This document shows, in pieces, positions 26,097-37,454 of a DNA stretch of 64,000 nucleotides. This stretch comes from Tigriopus japonicus (taxonomy: Eukaryota; Arthropoda; Copepoda; Harpacticoida; Harpacticidae). Within the stretch, counting starts at the first letter, position 1. Each line of letters begins with the position of its first letter. A program made the position numbers and the translations under genes. The stretch covers positions 1,638,329-1,702,328 of the forward strand of contig JAAGOF010000185.1 of NCBI GenBank assembly GCA_010645155.1. The letters are read 5' to 3'. The notes beneath the pieces are model-generated. The model was given only the letters and a program-made list of their open reading frames with translations. It made no database searches and was not told the DNA's origin.

Positions 26097-27611
26097 ATGA
26101 TGGCTTGCTTCAAAAAGGCCACATCGGCCTATAAAGCCGTTGTGGATGCCTACGAGAGCATTTCGCAAGATGGATTCATGGGTGTGATTACCAAGAAATA
26201 CCCAGACATTGACGAAGTTATCGACACCCTCGACGAAATGAAAGAGTGCTACGCCAATTCTGATACCGGTGAGGAGATCGACGACAAATGGCGACCCATG
26301 CTCCTCACAGTGGGACTCTTGTACAAATTGCAACGTATTCAGGATAGCAATGCTACCAGTTGGTATAATGACGAAAACATTTTTATTCACGATACGGAGA
26401 TTGAGGAAAAACTGCTCCACACATTCGGTTTCTATTGGCACTACACCATGAAAGTGGCTGAAGCTTTGCGAAGTGTGGATAATGACGAACTAGCCGAAGC
26501 TCCCGCCCATATGAATGAGACCTCCGAGGGAGAACTGATTCCTAATCCTCAAGTATTTGAAAACCTCATGTATCAAACCGGTCTGGAGAAAGAAAGCATC
26601 GTCTTTGCTCATGCCACAGATAGCTTTCACGTGGATCATCATTGTCCGGATTTCGCCATGATGTTGGTCCACGAGTTGGAACAGATTGTGATTGTGGTTT
26701 GCGGAACAAGGATGTTCCCTGCACCCAAAATGAAGGATGTGTTCATGGATCTTTACGCAGATTCCACCGAGTTCCTGCATGGTCACGCCCATCTGGGATT
26801 TGTTATTGGTGCCAAAAATATTATCGGCAAAGTGCTGCCCAAAATCAAGGAAGCTTTGGAGACTCATCCCAATTATTCAATCGTTGTCACGGGTTACTCT
26901 TTGGGAGCTGGTCTCTGTCAGTTATTGGCCATGGAACTGTTGGAGGGCGAATCGGCTTCGGAGCTTCAAGATGGAGTTACAATCCGTTGTATCAACTTTG
27001 GAGCCCCTCCCGTTTTTAAGTCAGATCGTCCGGATTACGCGTGTCCCAATATCTTTTCTGTTGTGTATAATAATGATGGCTTGGCTTCCGCTTCCGCAGC
27101 CACCGTGACCAAATTGTTCATGCAAATTCGAGCCGTCAATTATCTGCGGCTTCGACGGCGCGATATAATCAAAATGCTTTGGAAGCCCATCCCCACTGTT
27201 CAAGGAGACAACATCAAAGATGACGACGAATTCGATGAAGATGACTACGAACACAAAACCGGTTCAAATAAGACCACCACCATCCTAGACGAGAACAGCA
27301 AATGGTTTGCTGTCAAAACGGCCGTGGATTCCGTTCAAGATGCAGGAATCTTGCAATTAGAGCATCCTGCTCAACAAGTGTACATGTTTAAGCGGAAGGA
27401 GAATGATGTGATCACTCGGAAGCTGACCCAAACCAAACCTTTGTCGGATCGGTTGCGACTTCGTGGGGCTATGTTTAATCATCATATGCCTTGGGGTTAC
27501 GCCTATTTGTTCAAGGATTACGGGGTGGTGGCCTCTGATATGGACATTTCCTTATTGGATGTAACCGCAAGTCAAGAGCATAACAAATTGTATCCGGACC
27601 TCTCCGAATGA
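26097..27611 (+). CDS. class-3 lipase, diacylglycerol-lipase-like, soluble
   Basis: An intronless 504-aa protein of the alpha/beta-hydrolase class-3 lipase family, closest in style to sn1-specific diacylglycerol lipases. The nucleophile elbow is GYSLGAG (Ser268), preceded by a hydrophobic strand. The conserved YNND segment that follows INFGAPP would supply the catalytic Asp, and the C-terminal HHMPWGYAYLF segment the His. An acidic insert (about residues 380-390) lies between the strand-rich core and the His. Unlike vertebrate DAGL-alpha and -beta it has no N-terminal membrane segments. Two ATGs in tandem open the frame at 26,097; the frame extends further 5' but without an ATG. The likely role is hydrolysis of di- or monoacylglycerols; the substrate is inferred. 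Confidence 0.82.
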   Translation: MMACFKKATSAYKAVVDAYESISQDGFMGVITKKYPDIDEVIDTLDEMKECYANSDTGEEIDDKWRPMLLTVGLLYKLQRIQDSNATSWYNDENIFIHDTEIEEKLLHTFGFYWHYTMKVAEALRSVDNDELAEAPAHMNETSEGELIPNPQVFENLMYQTGLEKESIVFAHATDSFHVDHHCPDFAMMLVHELEQIVIVVCGTRMFPAPKMKDVFMDLYADSTEFLHGHAHLGFVIGAKNIIGKVLPKIKEALETHPNYSIVVTGYSLGAGLCQLLAMELLEGESASELQDGVTIRCINFGAPPVFKSDRPDYACPNIFSVVYNNDGLASASAATVTKLFMQIRAVNYLRLRRRDIIKMLWKPIPTVQGDNIKDDDEFDEDDYEHKTGSNKTTTILDENSKWFAVKTAVDSVQDAGILQLEHPAQQVYMFKRKENDVITRKLTQTKPLSDRLRLRGAMFNHHMPWGYAYLFKDYGVVASDMDISLLDVTASQEHNKLYPDLSE

Positions 27612-29327
27612 GAGTACAAGCTTCTTGTTTGATTATTCAGTATTTTTTTACATTCCTGCATATCTCTATTACGTTTATTTTCCAGTTTTGTCTATTCATA
27701 ATCTAGGACCAAGAAAAAGTATATACACTGTACGACGCGACGACTTTGATTCTTGACTCTTTGCCGATGTACAAAATCACATTCGTGTTAGTCATTACAA
27801 GCAACCTCTTTTAATCCAATTGCTTCTTCTTGGTAGGAACAAAAAAGTTTGAAACCAATTTCAAGTTCCAAAACACGCAAGATTTTGACGTTTTTCAAGT
27901 GAATTCTCGACAGAAAATTCTGGATTTTGTGGATGTTGCAAGAGAGGTAAGACTAACTCGCTTTCGTTTGGAGTTATCGTTTCCGTCAACTTGAAACTCG
28001 ATACCCTCAATCTGACAAATTTGCATACGCCCGTTCCAAAGAGGATCTAATTTTCGTGTGTATACTGTCCTTATGTCGATGATTTGTGAACTCATTTCTT
28101 GGGATTTTTCCTTCGGAGGAAAATTTTCTCGAAAGTGCCCTTTCTGAAAGATTTTAGTAGGAACAAATTAACTAAAATCTGTAATGGGAATCGGTACTGA
28201 AGACCCCTCGCCCACTTGCTAGTCATAATGCTACTTTTAAAATTATTACCTGATTCAATTAGAAGGAATGCGACATTGTACTGACATTAAACAAAGTCGT
28301 CGAATTAAAAAAATGCAACCTTTAATAATCATTTTTGCTAAATTTATTATTAGTTTACTCTCCATCATAGTTTGTCTTTCAGTGGCATAATGATAATTTT
28401 TGAAAGACAACTTCACAATTTTTCGCAGTTTCCCAAGCGCACTGTTAACTACCAAATGATCTTAAACATGCACATATGTGCAGGGTTCACAGACTTTCCT
28501 CATTTCTCCGAAATCCCCAAAAAGTATACCAGCTCTAAATACCAATTTCGACAACCCGATATTATCATTTCATGACTGAAAATTTATTGAGACCGTTTTG
28601 TAGCGTACTCGTATTACAATGTTTCCATTTAATGCCTCTAGAATGAAACAAGAAGGTGAAAGATGACCTTTGCCGCACATCTGTATTTGGGGCTAACGGA
28701 TCAAGCCTATACTACGTAAGAAGAAGGACAGACCCACATGCATGGGATTGTTCAGCTGGCACTCTACGTATATTCATAAGTTTACCTTATAGAAGGTACT
28801 AGTAAACACTTTAAACGCATAAGGCAGTTCCAGGAGCAAAGGCCCCACCTAAAGAGTGTTTCCTTCAACCAATTAAAACAAACGCCTTGTGTTCGTGTTG
28901 GACTAAAAACACTACTCAAATTTCGAACTTCGATGTCCAAATTTGCCCATGAATGGAGGGAGAATCTTTTCCAAAGTTGAACCGTCAAATGTTCATCAAT
29001 CATCTTGTTTAAAAGCAGATTGAATTTGAATAAAAAGATGTGACTGTGGCAATGAACAAAGTGTAAGTGACAAGAACAACAAAGTGCAAAACGATCCTCA
29101 AGTGCACCGAAGGAAATCAAGAACTAGGCAAGTGTTTGATCCTTGTCGAACCAGCTTGGATTGAACTGAACAATCTATCCATACATAATTGCCATTGCAC
29201 TTCTGATGTTGACCATCGATCCCTGCAAAATAATCCGAGAAATGGCTCTGCAAAAAGTAGTCTAACTCGTGCTTAAGGCGATTTGCGTGCTGTTCACACT
29301 CAACATGAAAGAGAAGTTGGGCCCCAG
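27612..29327. other. intergenic; likely 5' UTR of the Kir gene at right
   Basis: No frame with recognisable similarity was found. The frame of the Kir gene is open for 15 codons before its first ATG, so part of this stretch is probably leader sequence. Confidence 0.45.
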
Positions 29328-31734
29328 ATGATGAGTAGTGGAGACGTGAGGCTCTTGGGTGCTACCCCACTTATTAGTAGCAGTAGCTCGAGTTGTGCGA
29401 GTTGCGGCAGTAGTATCGCCAGTGGGATTTTCACTAACACTGACATCCACTTCATGAAGTCCAACTCTCCGGCAAGCCTAATCCAGACATCCAACCGAGG
29501 ATTCAAACGAGGCTCATTCCGAATGGAACTGATGAGCTGTCGACATCAGTACTTCAACATGGAGATCAACCCTCATCAGGTGGGAATTAACCAGGAGATG
29601 ATCCTCGCGGGAGAAGAGAGCACCAGTTCGGATGATGATGATCTCAGCAGTGATGACCAAGCGGAGAAGGCCAAGCGAATCTGTTATATTACCGTTCAAA
29701 ACAAGCAAGGTCAATTGGAACCCATCCAACTGGAAGTTGACGACAATCAATTCACAACCAATATTCCTCTGTTGAACTATTTGAAGGAGCAAGAGGCGGA
29801 TCGGATCTCATCTGGTACGTCGGACCATGTGGAACCATCCACAAGAAAGTCCCTGAGTTCCCTATTCCGTAAGAACTTTGACCACTGTCCCAATGGATCC
29901 TTGGAAGGAATAGATTTGGAAGCCTCCCTCGTGAATATGCGAAAGCGAACTGACTCCATTATGACCAATGATCTGGTCAGCAAGCTGAAAGAGGATCGGA
30001 AACGAATCGTTGCCAAAGGCGGACAGTGCAACGTGGTGCTAAAGAAGGTGTCAAAGAAAAGGCGGAAATTCATTTTGGATATCTTCACCACCGCGGTGGA
30101 TATGCCTTGGCGATGGACATTGATGTTATTTGCCACTAGCTTTTTTGTGAGTTGGTTCATATTTGGCGGCATTTATTGGGCCATTGCTTGGCTTCATGGT
30201 GATTTGGAACCCGACAATTTGCCGAACGGAATCAACCAAAAGTCGGGAAATTTTACCCCATGTGTCTGGGCAATCAACAATTTTTCTTCGTGCTTCTTAT
30301 TCAGTGTGGAAACGCAACATACGATTGGGTAGGGAATAGTGACTCCGTCGAGTCATAATAATTACGCTCAGTCTCCAATTCATCCTGCCTCTCTTAAGTC
30401 AGTCACCCTTGTTTGAATCAAGTGAATATCAGAACTCATTCGAAATGTTGACTTATGAAAATAACTAACTATACTTAGCTTTTGGGTCTCATGTTATACG
30501 TTAGCTATACTAATCAAATGACTCGAGTATAAAAATCAAATCAAGTCAACTGGCCAGGAGGATACTTTCAGCACTGCTTCTTCGTTTCAAATGCACCTAA
30601 TAACAAGAAAGTACACCTGACACCATAAATCTGACTTGATTTTGTTAATCCCCAGCTATAAGAACAGCGCGTTTCTTAGATGCCACTTACTAATTTGCCC
30701 TTATACTTTTGAAAACTCAAACCATCAAAAAAGGTCGCATGTTGGCTCCAATAAATCAGATCGAGTATTTCAAAAGGAAGTCTGATGAACGGCCCCATGA
30801 GTTTAGTTTTGGGCCAAAGATTATCGGTCCTTGAGTTTTCTCATCAGGTGCATTTAAAATGAAGTTGCTCAAAGTCAGCATTAAGCTATTTGAATAATTG
30901 CAACCTGCTTTCTTTTTCAGGGTCTTTCATTATTCCCCGATAAGAAAACAACTTGAAAATTGAAATCTCAGGAATTATGAATATGGAGATCAAAAATAAT
31001 CTTTCTGGCTTTCTACTTTCAGTTACGGATCGAGGCAGACCACAGAAGAATGTCCCATTGCCATTATAGTGATGTGTATGCAAAGCGTGATTGGTGTGAT
31101 CATCAGCGCGTGCATGGCCGGTATCGTATTTGCCAAATTGGCCAGACCCAAAGGTCGATCGCATACGGTGATGTTCTCCAAGAATGCAGTTATATCCCAA
31201 AGAGATGGCGAGCTTTATCTTTTCTTTCGAGTGGGAAACATGCGGAAATCGCATTTAATCGAAGCTCATGTTAGGGCCCAACTGATCCACTATCGCAAAA
31301 TCACTCAAGAAGGCGTCCAAGTCCAGTTTGAGCACACTGAGCTCAAAATTAGCTCTCAAATGGGCTCAGAAGAAGATCGGGCTCTTCTTCATTGGCCCAT
31401 AACATTTAGCCACAAAATTGATGAAGACAGTCCTCTTTACTCCTTTGGTCCTAAGGACCTACTTTCTGCTCGCTTTGAAATGATCGTTTCACTGGAGGGA
31501 ATCGTGGAACCCACAGGAAATTCTGTCCAAGCGCGCTCGTCATACTTGCCCAATGAAATATTATGGGGTTATCGCTATGAGAATATGGTTAGCTATTCCA
31601 AACGACGAGGAGCTTACTTGGTCGATTGTTCCAACCTCAATGCTGTGGTGGAGGACAACACGCCCAAAATGTCCAAAAAACAAATTGATGCCCTCAAATT
31701 GGCTCGAGAAAGAAGAAGCACCCAAAGTCCGTGA
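29328..31734 (+). CDS. inward-rectifier potassium channel (Kir), two exons
   Basis: Exons 29,328-30,328 and 31,023-31,734 join across a 694-bp GT-AG intron to give 570 aa. The long N-terminal cytoplasmic part (about 258 residues) has a serine/acidic run (SSDDDD). M1 lies near residues 262-290, the pore loop carries the filter TIGYG (332-336), and M2 follows. The RPKGR segment after M2 is the phosphoinositide-binding region, and the RVGNMRKSHLIEAHVRAQL segment is the Kir cytoplasmic signature. The intron splits the Gly codon just before the filter Tyr. The M2 site equivalent to Asp172 of Kir2.1 is Ser362, which predicts weak rectification. It acts at the plasma membrane as a tetramer setting resting potential. 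Subfamily not assigned. Confidence 0.93.
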
Positions 31735-31950
31735 AGATGTTATTTCTTAATCGTCTTTGTGATCAATGTGCGTATATTCTTAAGAATGCCAAACACCTGA
31801 CTGCGTTACATGGGTGCATCGTCCAGTTACGGTACACAGGTTCTAAACTTTGAGTTGATTGGTTTCTTGCTCTCTTGAGTGGACAAAAAAACAACCACTT
31901 GACTTTTCAGTCCTAACTTTTTGGCTTTTGTACAGAGGTCCTTGCATTGA

Positions 31951-31956
31951 AATAAA
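31951..31956 (+). terminator. AATAAA polyadenylation signal of the Kir gene
   Basis: It lies 217 nt after the Kir stop codon, with no other + strand gene between. Confidence 0.6.
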
Positions 31957-32295
31957 AAGAAGCTTATGTTGTGTTTAAAAGTATGGTGTTGAATTGAAAT
32001 ATTCTAAGTGTCTTTTTGTGGAACATGAGCCCATAAGTACAACCACTGAAGTGGTTGCTTTTTTCAATATTGTTATTTCAATAATGTCACGGGGCTATAA
32101 ATAAGTGAGCTTTTATGTGAAGCTGAAATGTTGTTTCAAAATATTTCAAAACAAAAACCAGTTGGAAAAGAAGCCTAAATGATCCCAGCATATGTGCTCC
32201 CATAATTCGCTCCGTTTTTTTGTTTGAAAAGCCTAAAATTGATGGAAAATTAAAATGCTTGAAAACTGGGTAGTGCTTTGGTTGCTAGCTATATT

Positions 32296-32637
32296 TCAGT
32301 AATAATTTGTATAAGTTATAATGTTGCGATTACGACACATTCCATTACATTTATTCTCAGGTTCATTCAAAGGCTCGCTAAGCCGAGCTTTGTATCTTAT
32401 TACAAGATCCTCTAATGAAACTGGATCATGTTTAGTGACAAACTGTTTCCCTTGACTTGTCCTGTGATTTATAGAACTTCGACACTCTTCAAACTTGAGG
32501 CAAAAGAGACCAGAAACGCACAAAAGAGCAATGTCCCCTTCATATCGAGTGCACTCCAGGACCCAGGTATTGTTATAAGTGTCACTCATAAAGTCAAGGC
32601 TACAAATCCCGGTAGCAGCACATTTTCTCCCACTCAT
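32296..32637 (-). CDS. possible C-terminal exon of an unrecognised protein
   Basis: A 113-codon open frame with an ATG at 32,637. It is cysteine-rich and has a glycosylation-type NNT, one hydrophobic stretch (IALLCVSGLFCL) and a polar, charged tail. An AATAAA on the minus strand (32,350-32,355) lies inside the frame. An in-frame stop directly precedes the ATG. It may belong with the exon-like frame at 32,795-32,956, but I could not join the two. No family was recognised. Confidence 0.22.
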   Translation of the reverse strand: MSGRKCAATGICSLDFMSDTYNNTWVLECTRYEGDIALLCVSGLFCLKFEECRSSINHRTSQGKQFVTKHDPVSLEDLVIRYKARLSEPLNEPENKCNGMCRNRNIITYTNYY

Positions 32638-32794
32638 TCAGGTGAGATCGCACGTATAGACCTTGCTCAGTCCAACAATGACAAACCAAAACGAATCTGG
32701 AGTGCTTGCCATGGTGTAAAGTGGGGCTCACATGTGCATGAGTCATTCAGAAGAGCATGGTACTACCATGGCCGCCCAACCAACCATTTTCCCA

Positions 32795-32956
32795 CTATCT
32801 AGGAGAGATTTTACTTGCAGTACGACACAACCATTTAAAAACAAGGGATGGCGCCAAGAAGGCCGCGATCATGCCACCAAAAGTGTCTAGCCTTAGGTTG
32901 AATGGTAACAGCAGCAGTCCCAGAACAGGTATCCATCCACCTGCAGTACTCGCCAT
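32795..32956 (-). CDS. possible exon with two hydrophobic segments
   Basis: An ATG at 32,956 opens a 53-codon frame beginning MASTAGGWIPVLG, with hydrophobic segments GWIPVLGLLLLPF and MIAAFLAPSLVF separated by a short polar turn. A GTAAAA donor-like site lies at 32,814 and an acceptor-like CTGCAG just before 32,940. Composition looks like a multi-pass membrane protein. The gene model could not be completed and the family is unknown. Confidence 0.25.
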   Translation of the reverse strand: MASTAGGWIPVLGLLLLPFNLRLDTFGGMIAAFLAPSLVFKWLCRTASKISPR

Positions 32957-33199
32957 AAGAAACTGATCTCTACCTTTGTTGCATTTGTACCGGCTGAAAC
33001 CGGCCTGGTGGAATGATATGTAGTAGTTTTGTAGCGTTGTACTCGGGCGATTCGATTTCCCCCTTGCGTCTTTCCTGGCAGGCTTGGTTCAGAGGAACAC
33101 GAAGAACCAGACCGACGAGCAAGGAAATACTACCGAAAACACCTGTTGATTGTTCTCAACTCAATCTGGGCATCAAACAACATCTTGAAGTTGTGGTTT

Positions 33200-34259
33200 A
33201 GTCCATTAAGTTGTGTGTGAAATACTCGATACTCATCCATCCGCAGTCATCTCCGATTGGTTTTATTTCACCGTGGTCGGCTTGATTCGCAATCATCAAT
33301 CAACGTAAGTGAAGCAAATCCCTGCTCAATCAAACCAATGGTTGGGTTCACTTATGACAGATGATGGACGACATTTGCAATAAACTTTGGTGGGAGAAAA
33401 CTATCAATCCAATAGTTGCCAATAATTGAAAGCATTGGGGGTAGACTTGAATGTATCAAACGGAAACAGGGCCGTTTGAAAAGGCAAGGATACTTTAGCT
33501 TCTGATTAAAAACAGATTGAATATCAGCGTTTGATGAAACGCAATGACTAAAAAAGTTGTTTCTATTAAGCCCACATTTTGTTCCATTTAGTGGATATTT
33601 AATACAGCTACAACGGACGACATCTCTTGTAATAACAAAACAAACATGGATAAGAAGTATTGCTTGAGCATTTATATGATGTGGTCTACCAACGAGGTAC
33701 TGTTGGCATTTCTGAACAACCTCTAAATAAGAGGGTAATTACAAATTTCATTGGAGAATTGTTCTAATCCTGCCTTAAAAGCTGTTAAAGGATCACCTCC
33801 AACACATTCCTGACGAAGACTTGGGGACATCAAATAAAACAACGTAAGAGCTCGATAAAGGAAGACTTCATTGTTCGAACAAGACTAATATTGACTCTCT
33901 AGGATTTGGAGGTTATCTCAGAGCGCACGTGAAGCCACTATGATCGCTAGGCCTAACCTTCAATCCTAGGATTGAAAAGAAGCTCTTAAAAACGGACAGT
34001 GTCAAATAATACCTTCTTTGAATACCATACAGCCGATATTTATGAAGTCTATTATGCGAGATCGCTCATTTCGATCATGTTCCTAGTGAATCATTTTTGG
34101 AGTTGCTCGACCATTTGCAAACCTGCCTGTAGGGAATATTGAAATAACCCAATCTAATTAGAGCCCAAAACGTGACAGAATAGCTATTTCTTTTACCCGG
34201 GTTACATTCTACCAGGGCCTGAGTAAGAGGAGAGGAGGAGAGAAAGTTGGTTGAGGGTA
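33200..34259. other. no recognisable gene
   Basis: No supported frame or repeat. The right end abuts an assembly gap and is purine-rich (AGGAGAGGAGGAGAG). Confidence 0.45.
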
Positions 34260-34348
34260 NNNNNNNNNNNNNNNNNNNNNNNNNNNNNNNNNNNNNNNNN
34301 NNNNNNNNNNNNNNNNNNNNNNNNNNNNNNNNNNNNNNNNNNNNNNNN
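34260..34348. other. assembly gap (89 N)
   Basis: A run of N bases. Purine-rich sequence on both sides suggests a low-complexity tract that defeated assembly. Frames read through it are meaningless. Confidence 0.99.
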
Positions 34349-35030
34349 TCCCAGGGGAGGGTAAGAATCCAGAACCAAAAGAAAGTACTGCTTATACCAG
34401 GGGGTTCCACTTTCCGTAACGGAAAATTAATTTGTTTCGAGTTGGCATCGCAACATCAATTTTGGACTTGAAAGTGCTATGAATCCCGGCATGTGTTTGG
34501 AATGCCACTTTCGGCTGGTTTTGGTTTAAAAAAACCTTTGTCAAAATGTTTTAGAGTATGAGCACAACCGGAGCGAATCCATCATCGGACACAAATATTC
34601 TGATATTTTCCTTGGTTATATTGAGTATCAGTAGCAAGGTATTTAACTTTGATTTTGCAAATCTGTGTCTGATGTTCTGCAAACGGACTTTCCAATGAAA
34701 TCTCACACAACCTCGGGAAAAAAGTAAAACCAATTTATAAAGAGATGTGCACTTGGATTTTGGCATGTGAGTGATTTGACTAAAGTATAAACTATATAAT
34801 CGTGTTAGAAAACCCTCCTGATGTAAGCATGTGGATTCAGTGACGTAAATAGTTAAAAAAAACAGATGTGACTTCGAACCAGCTTCTCTGCATTCACAAA
34901 AAGAAAAATTGAATTTATGAGCCGAGGAAGGTCTTCTCTAAAAAAGCTCATCCTGATTTTGAAGTTGTTGGTACACACGTGTAGAAAACAAATTTGTCTT
35001 CAATAAACCATTCAATGCTTGCCTATTGCT

Positions 35031-35279
35031 CAAGAGTCGGCAACCGGTGGGCTGCGGCCCACATGTGGGCCCAAGGGTGGTTTTTGGTGGGCCCAGGAGC
35101 TATGGGAAAATCCAAAATAGTGGGCCCGCGAGACATCCATAGTAATGAACTCGTGGACCAAAAGCTCTCTGATCTTTTATTTGTGGGACCTTGAACCAAC
35201 CAACGTCTGTTTGGTGGGACCCTGACAACATATAATCAAATTTGGTGGGCCTTGACCCAAAAGTAGTTGCCGACCCCTG
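35031..35279. mobile_element. hAT-like MITE, 249 bp, decayed ends
   Basis: The left end CAAGAGTCGGCAAC pairs with the right end GTTGCCGACCCCTG as a terminal inverted repeat with two to three mismatches. GTGGGCC/GTGGGACC motifs recur at least six times inside. The flanking octamers CTATTGCT and CTATAGGT match only partly, so the target duplication is eroded or the ends are slightly misplaced. Confidence 0.7.
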
Positions 35280-35958
35280 CTATAGGTGATATTTGAATTT
35301 TGGCTTGTCCGCTACCGCCTACAACCCAATATCCTCCAAAAGATTTAAAGGTCATTCACAATGTTTGGTCAAAAGAATGAAATCAATCTTTGAAATCCTT
35401 ATCACAGCTAGCTAGTGACATCTAAATATCTAGCGATGCATACTGTAAAATACACCAGAACAAATGGGATCATTTCCTCCCCACGTGTGGTCAACACGAT
35501 CCCACTCATCATCACTTGACTGGAAAGTGGAAACTGATTCTAAATGTTTCCCAAATTATACATACTTAGCGGTTGTTTGGGATTTGATGGTTCTTGTTGA
35601 CAGTGTCCAATTTGGTCAGAAAGTGTAATTGGAGGCAGGCTCTCTAGCCGTAATTTTCTTGCCTATACAGCATTAAATAGAAGTGCTATCATGCACCATG
35701 AATACATTTGAGCGTTTGGGAAAAGACGACACAATGAAGAGGCGAAATTGACAAATTTCCCAGTACTAGTTTACCGGCGCTATTGAGAAGAATGGAACAT
35801 GCAAGATTCATACCAACAGTGGTAGAATGCTTTGTGACGATGGAGTCACTTTTTCCATATTCTCTTGAACGATTAGCCTGGGAAAGTGCAATCATCTGGT
35901 GGTAACTTACATTGTATTGAAACGAATAATCGTCAAAAGTGTAGCTCAAAGTAGTTTA
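35280..35958. other. no recognisable gene
   Basis: A strong donor-like AAT|GTAAGT on the minus strand lies at about 35,910, but no frame could be joined through it. Confidence 0.4.
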
Positions 35959-36144
35959 TTAAATGAATTCAAAGTCATCATCATAACTACGGTAGTATAA
36001 ATCGTTGTTCTCATGTTGATTTTGGAAAGCGACCAACCCGAGCAATTTTACGTGCTTCTCCGTTAGTCTTGCTTGTTTAGAGAACTGAAGCATGACCGGA
36101 TATATGATGTAAATCGAGACACATAACCCAGGCCCAGAAGCCAT
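35959..36144 (-). CDS. possible terminal exon, unrecognised
   Basis: A 61-codon open frame with ATG at 36,144 encodes a hydrophobic start (GLCVSIYIIYPVMLQF) and a polar tail ending in an acidic run (DDDFEF). AATAAA on the minus strand (35,955-35,960) overlaps the stop codon, which is the main support. No family similarity or upstream exon was found. Confidence 0.2.
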   Translation of the reverse strand: MASGPGLCVSIYIIYPVMLQFSKQARLTEKHVKLLGLVAFQNQHENNDLYYRSYDDDFEFI

Positions 36145-37454
36145 TTCGACAGCAAATAATTGTCATCCTGATACAATTTTTTGTCATCACCTGGTATGAT
36201 GAAGCTAATCATTCGCTTGGTTGTGCCTCTTAATATGCGTGCTTCCGAAGACGATTTTTTGTGGAATCATATTTTAATTTTACACTCCGAAATATTTGAC
36301 GTGGAAAGCACGATACGGATATGAGCCTGTCATTCCACCACGTTGAATAAGTGGATGGAGTGTTCCTAAACAGAATGCAAGCCTCATTTCACTCCAGCAC
36401 TTTCGTCAGATCAGTGAGATGAATAATTCCCTGAAGGAGCAACTTGATGCGGAAAACAAGAAGGGGTTTGTTTAGACTCAGATTTGTCTACTTGTACCTT
36501 CACCAAAAGCTCAACCTGGCACTTTCCCTGCTCTCAATAGAAGTGAGCCACCAAACATACTGATTGTATGCACTTCAATGTGTGCATGTTCCAGTTTTGG
36601 GTACAAGTCAAGCGACAAGTAATCTCCAACGGACTCAGAAAATTGATCTCCTGGGATGCAAGCCCAAACGAAAACGAGGGAGATATTGGTCACCAAGAAA
36701 TGCTTTGACAGATTCAATTCTCAGGTTCCAATTTTCAAGCGATGAATGAGCATAACAATTGGAGGAAGGGGAAGAAAGACACGTCCATCGCACTCGGTTC
36801 TTTTAAGTCTGAGGGAAACAGAGTCCTGCTCTCGTTTTCAAACTTGTGACCTACTATAGTCGTCTTTTATTGATCAATCCCCTTGGTTCGTCCCCCGTGT
36901 TCCACTTTATTATCGCCCCACCCAGTTAGTTCCACCGATTTTTCCCCTCCGTCCTTGCTCTTTTGCTCGAGGTTTCCGGGTAACGTGGAAATACCTCCGC
37001 CGGCATGCCTCTTCACTCCTTGTTTCCCGCCGTTTCGAGCCCATGCTCTTTTTCCATCTTCCTCTGGATTTTGCCATGGACTCTAAAGCTCTGTGCTCCG
37101 AACTTACCTAGCTCCCTTTGCTCAAGTTCTGTAGAGCTCTCAAGCTCGAATCATCTGTGGAGTTCTGGTTGCATGACTCGCTTCGTTGTTCGTTCTTTCA
37201 TTCAGCGAGAACTCTGGCAGAGAAGGAAGGGTCTGAGGACGCACTGTGTGTGCCACAAGCTCTGTGGATGAACAGGCAGAGAGGAGAAGAGGACGAGAAG
37301 CTGATTATCGATCGAGGCGTCGCTCTTTTGCTAAACACAGTTCGGTATTCGAAATTCGAGTGTATTTCTTTAGCCATTCAGTCCTGTGAGAGATCTTTGT
37401 CCAGGCACAACCGGTGAAGACTTGTCCAGTCTTTGACTGAAAGGCGTTCGAATC
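36145..37454. promoter_or_regulatory. upstream region and probable 5' leader of the CRMP-like gene
   Basis: The last 600 bp before the ATG are pyrimidine-rich and contain several overlapping short open frames without similarity, as expected of a leader or promoter. No TATA box could be placed. A minus-strand frame near 36,511-36,717 was not supported by splice or similarity evidence. Confidence 0.35.

Noticed and set aside
26269..27254. Several 60-125-codon frames on both strands within the lipase gene
   Set aside because: They are shadows of the 504-codon lipase frame, which has clear domain evidence.
34075..34471. Frames crossing the run of N
   Set aside because: The unknown bases make the translation meaningless.
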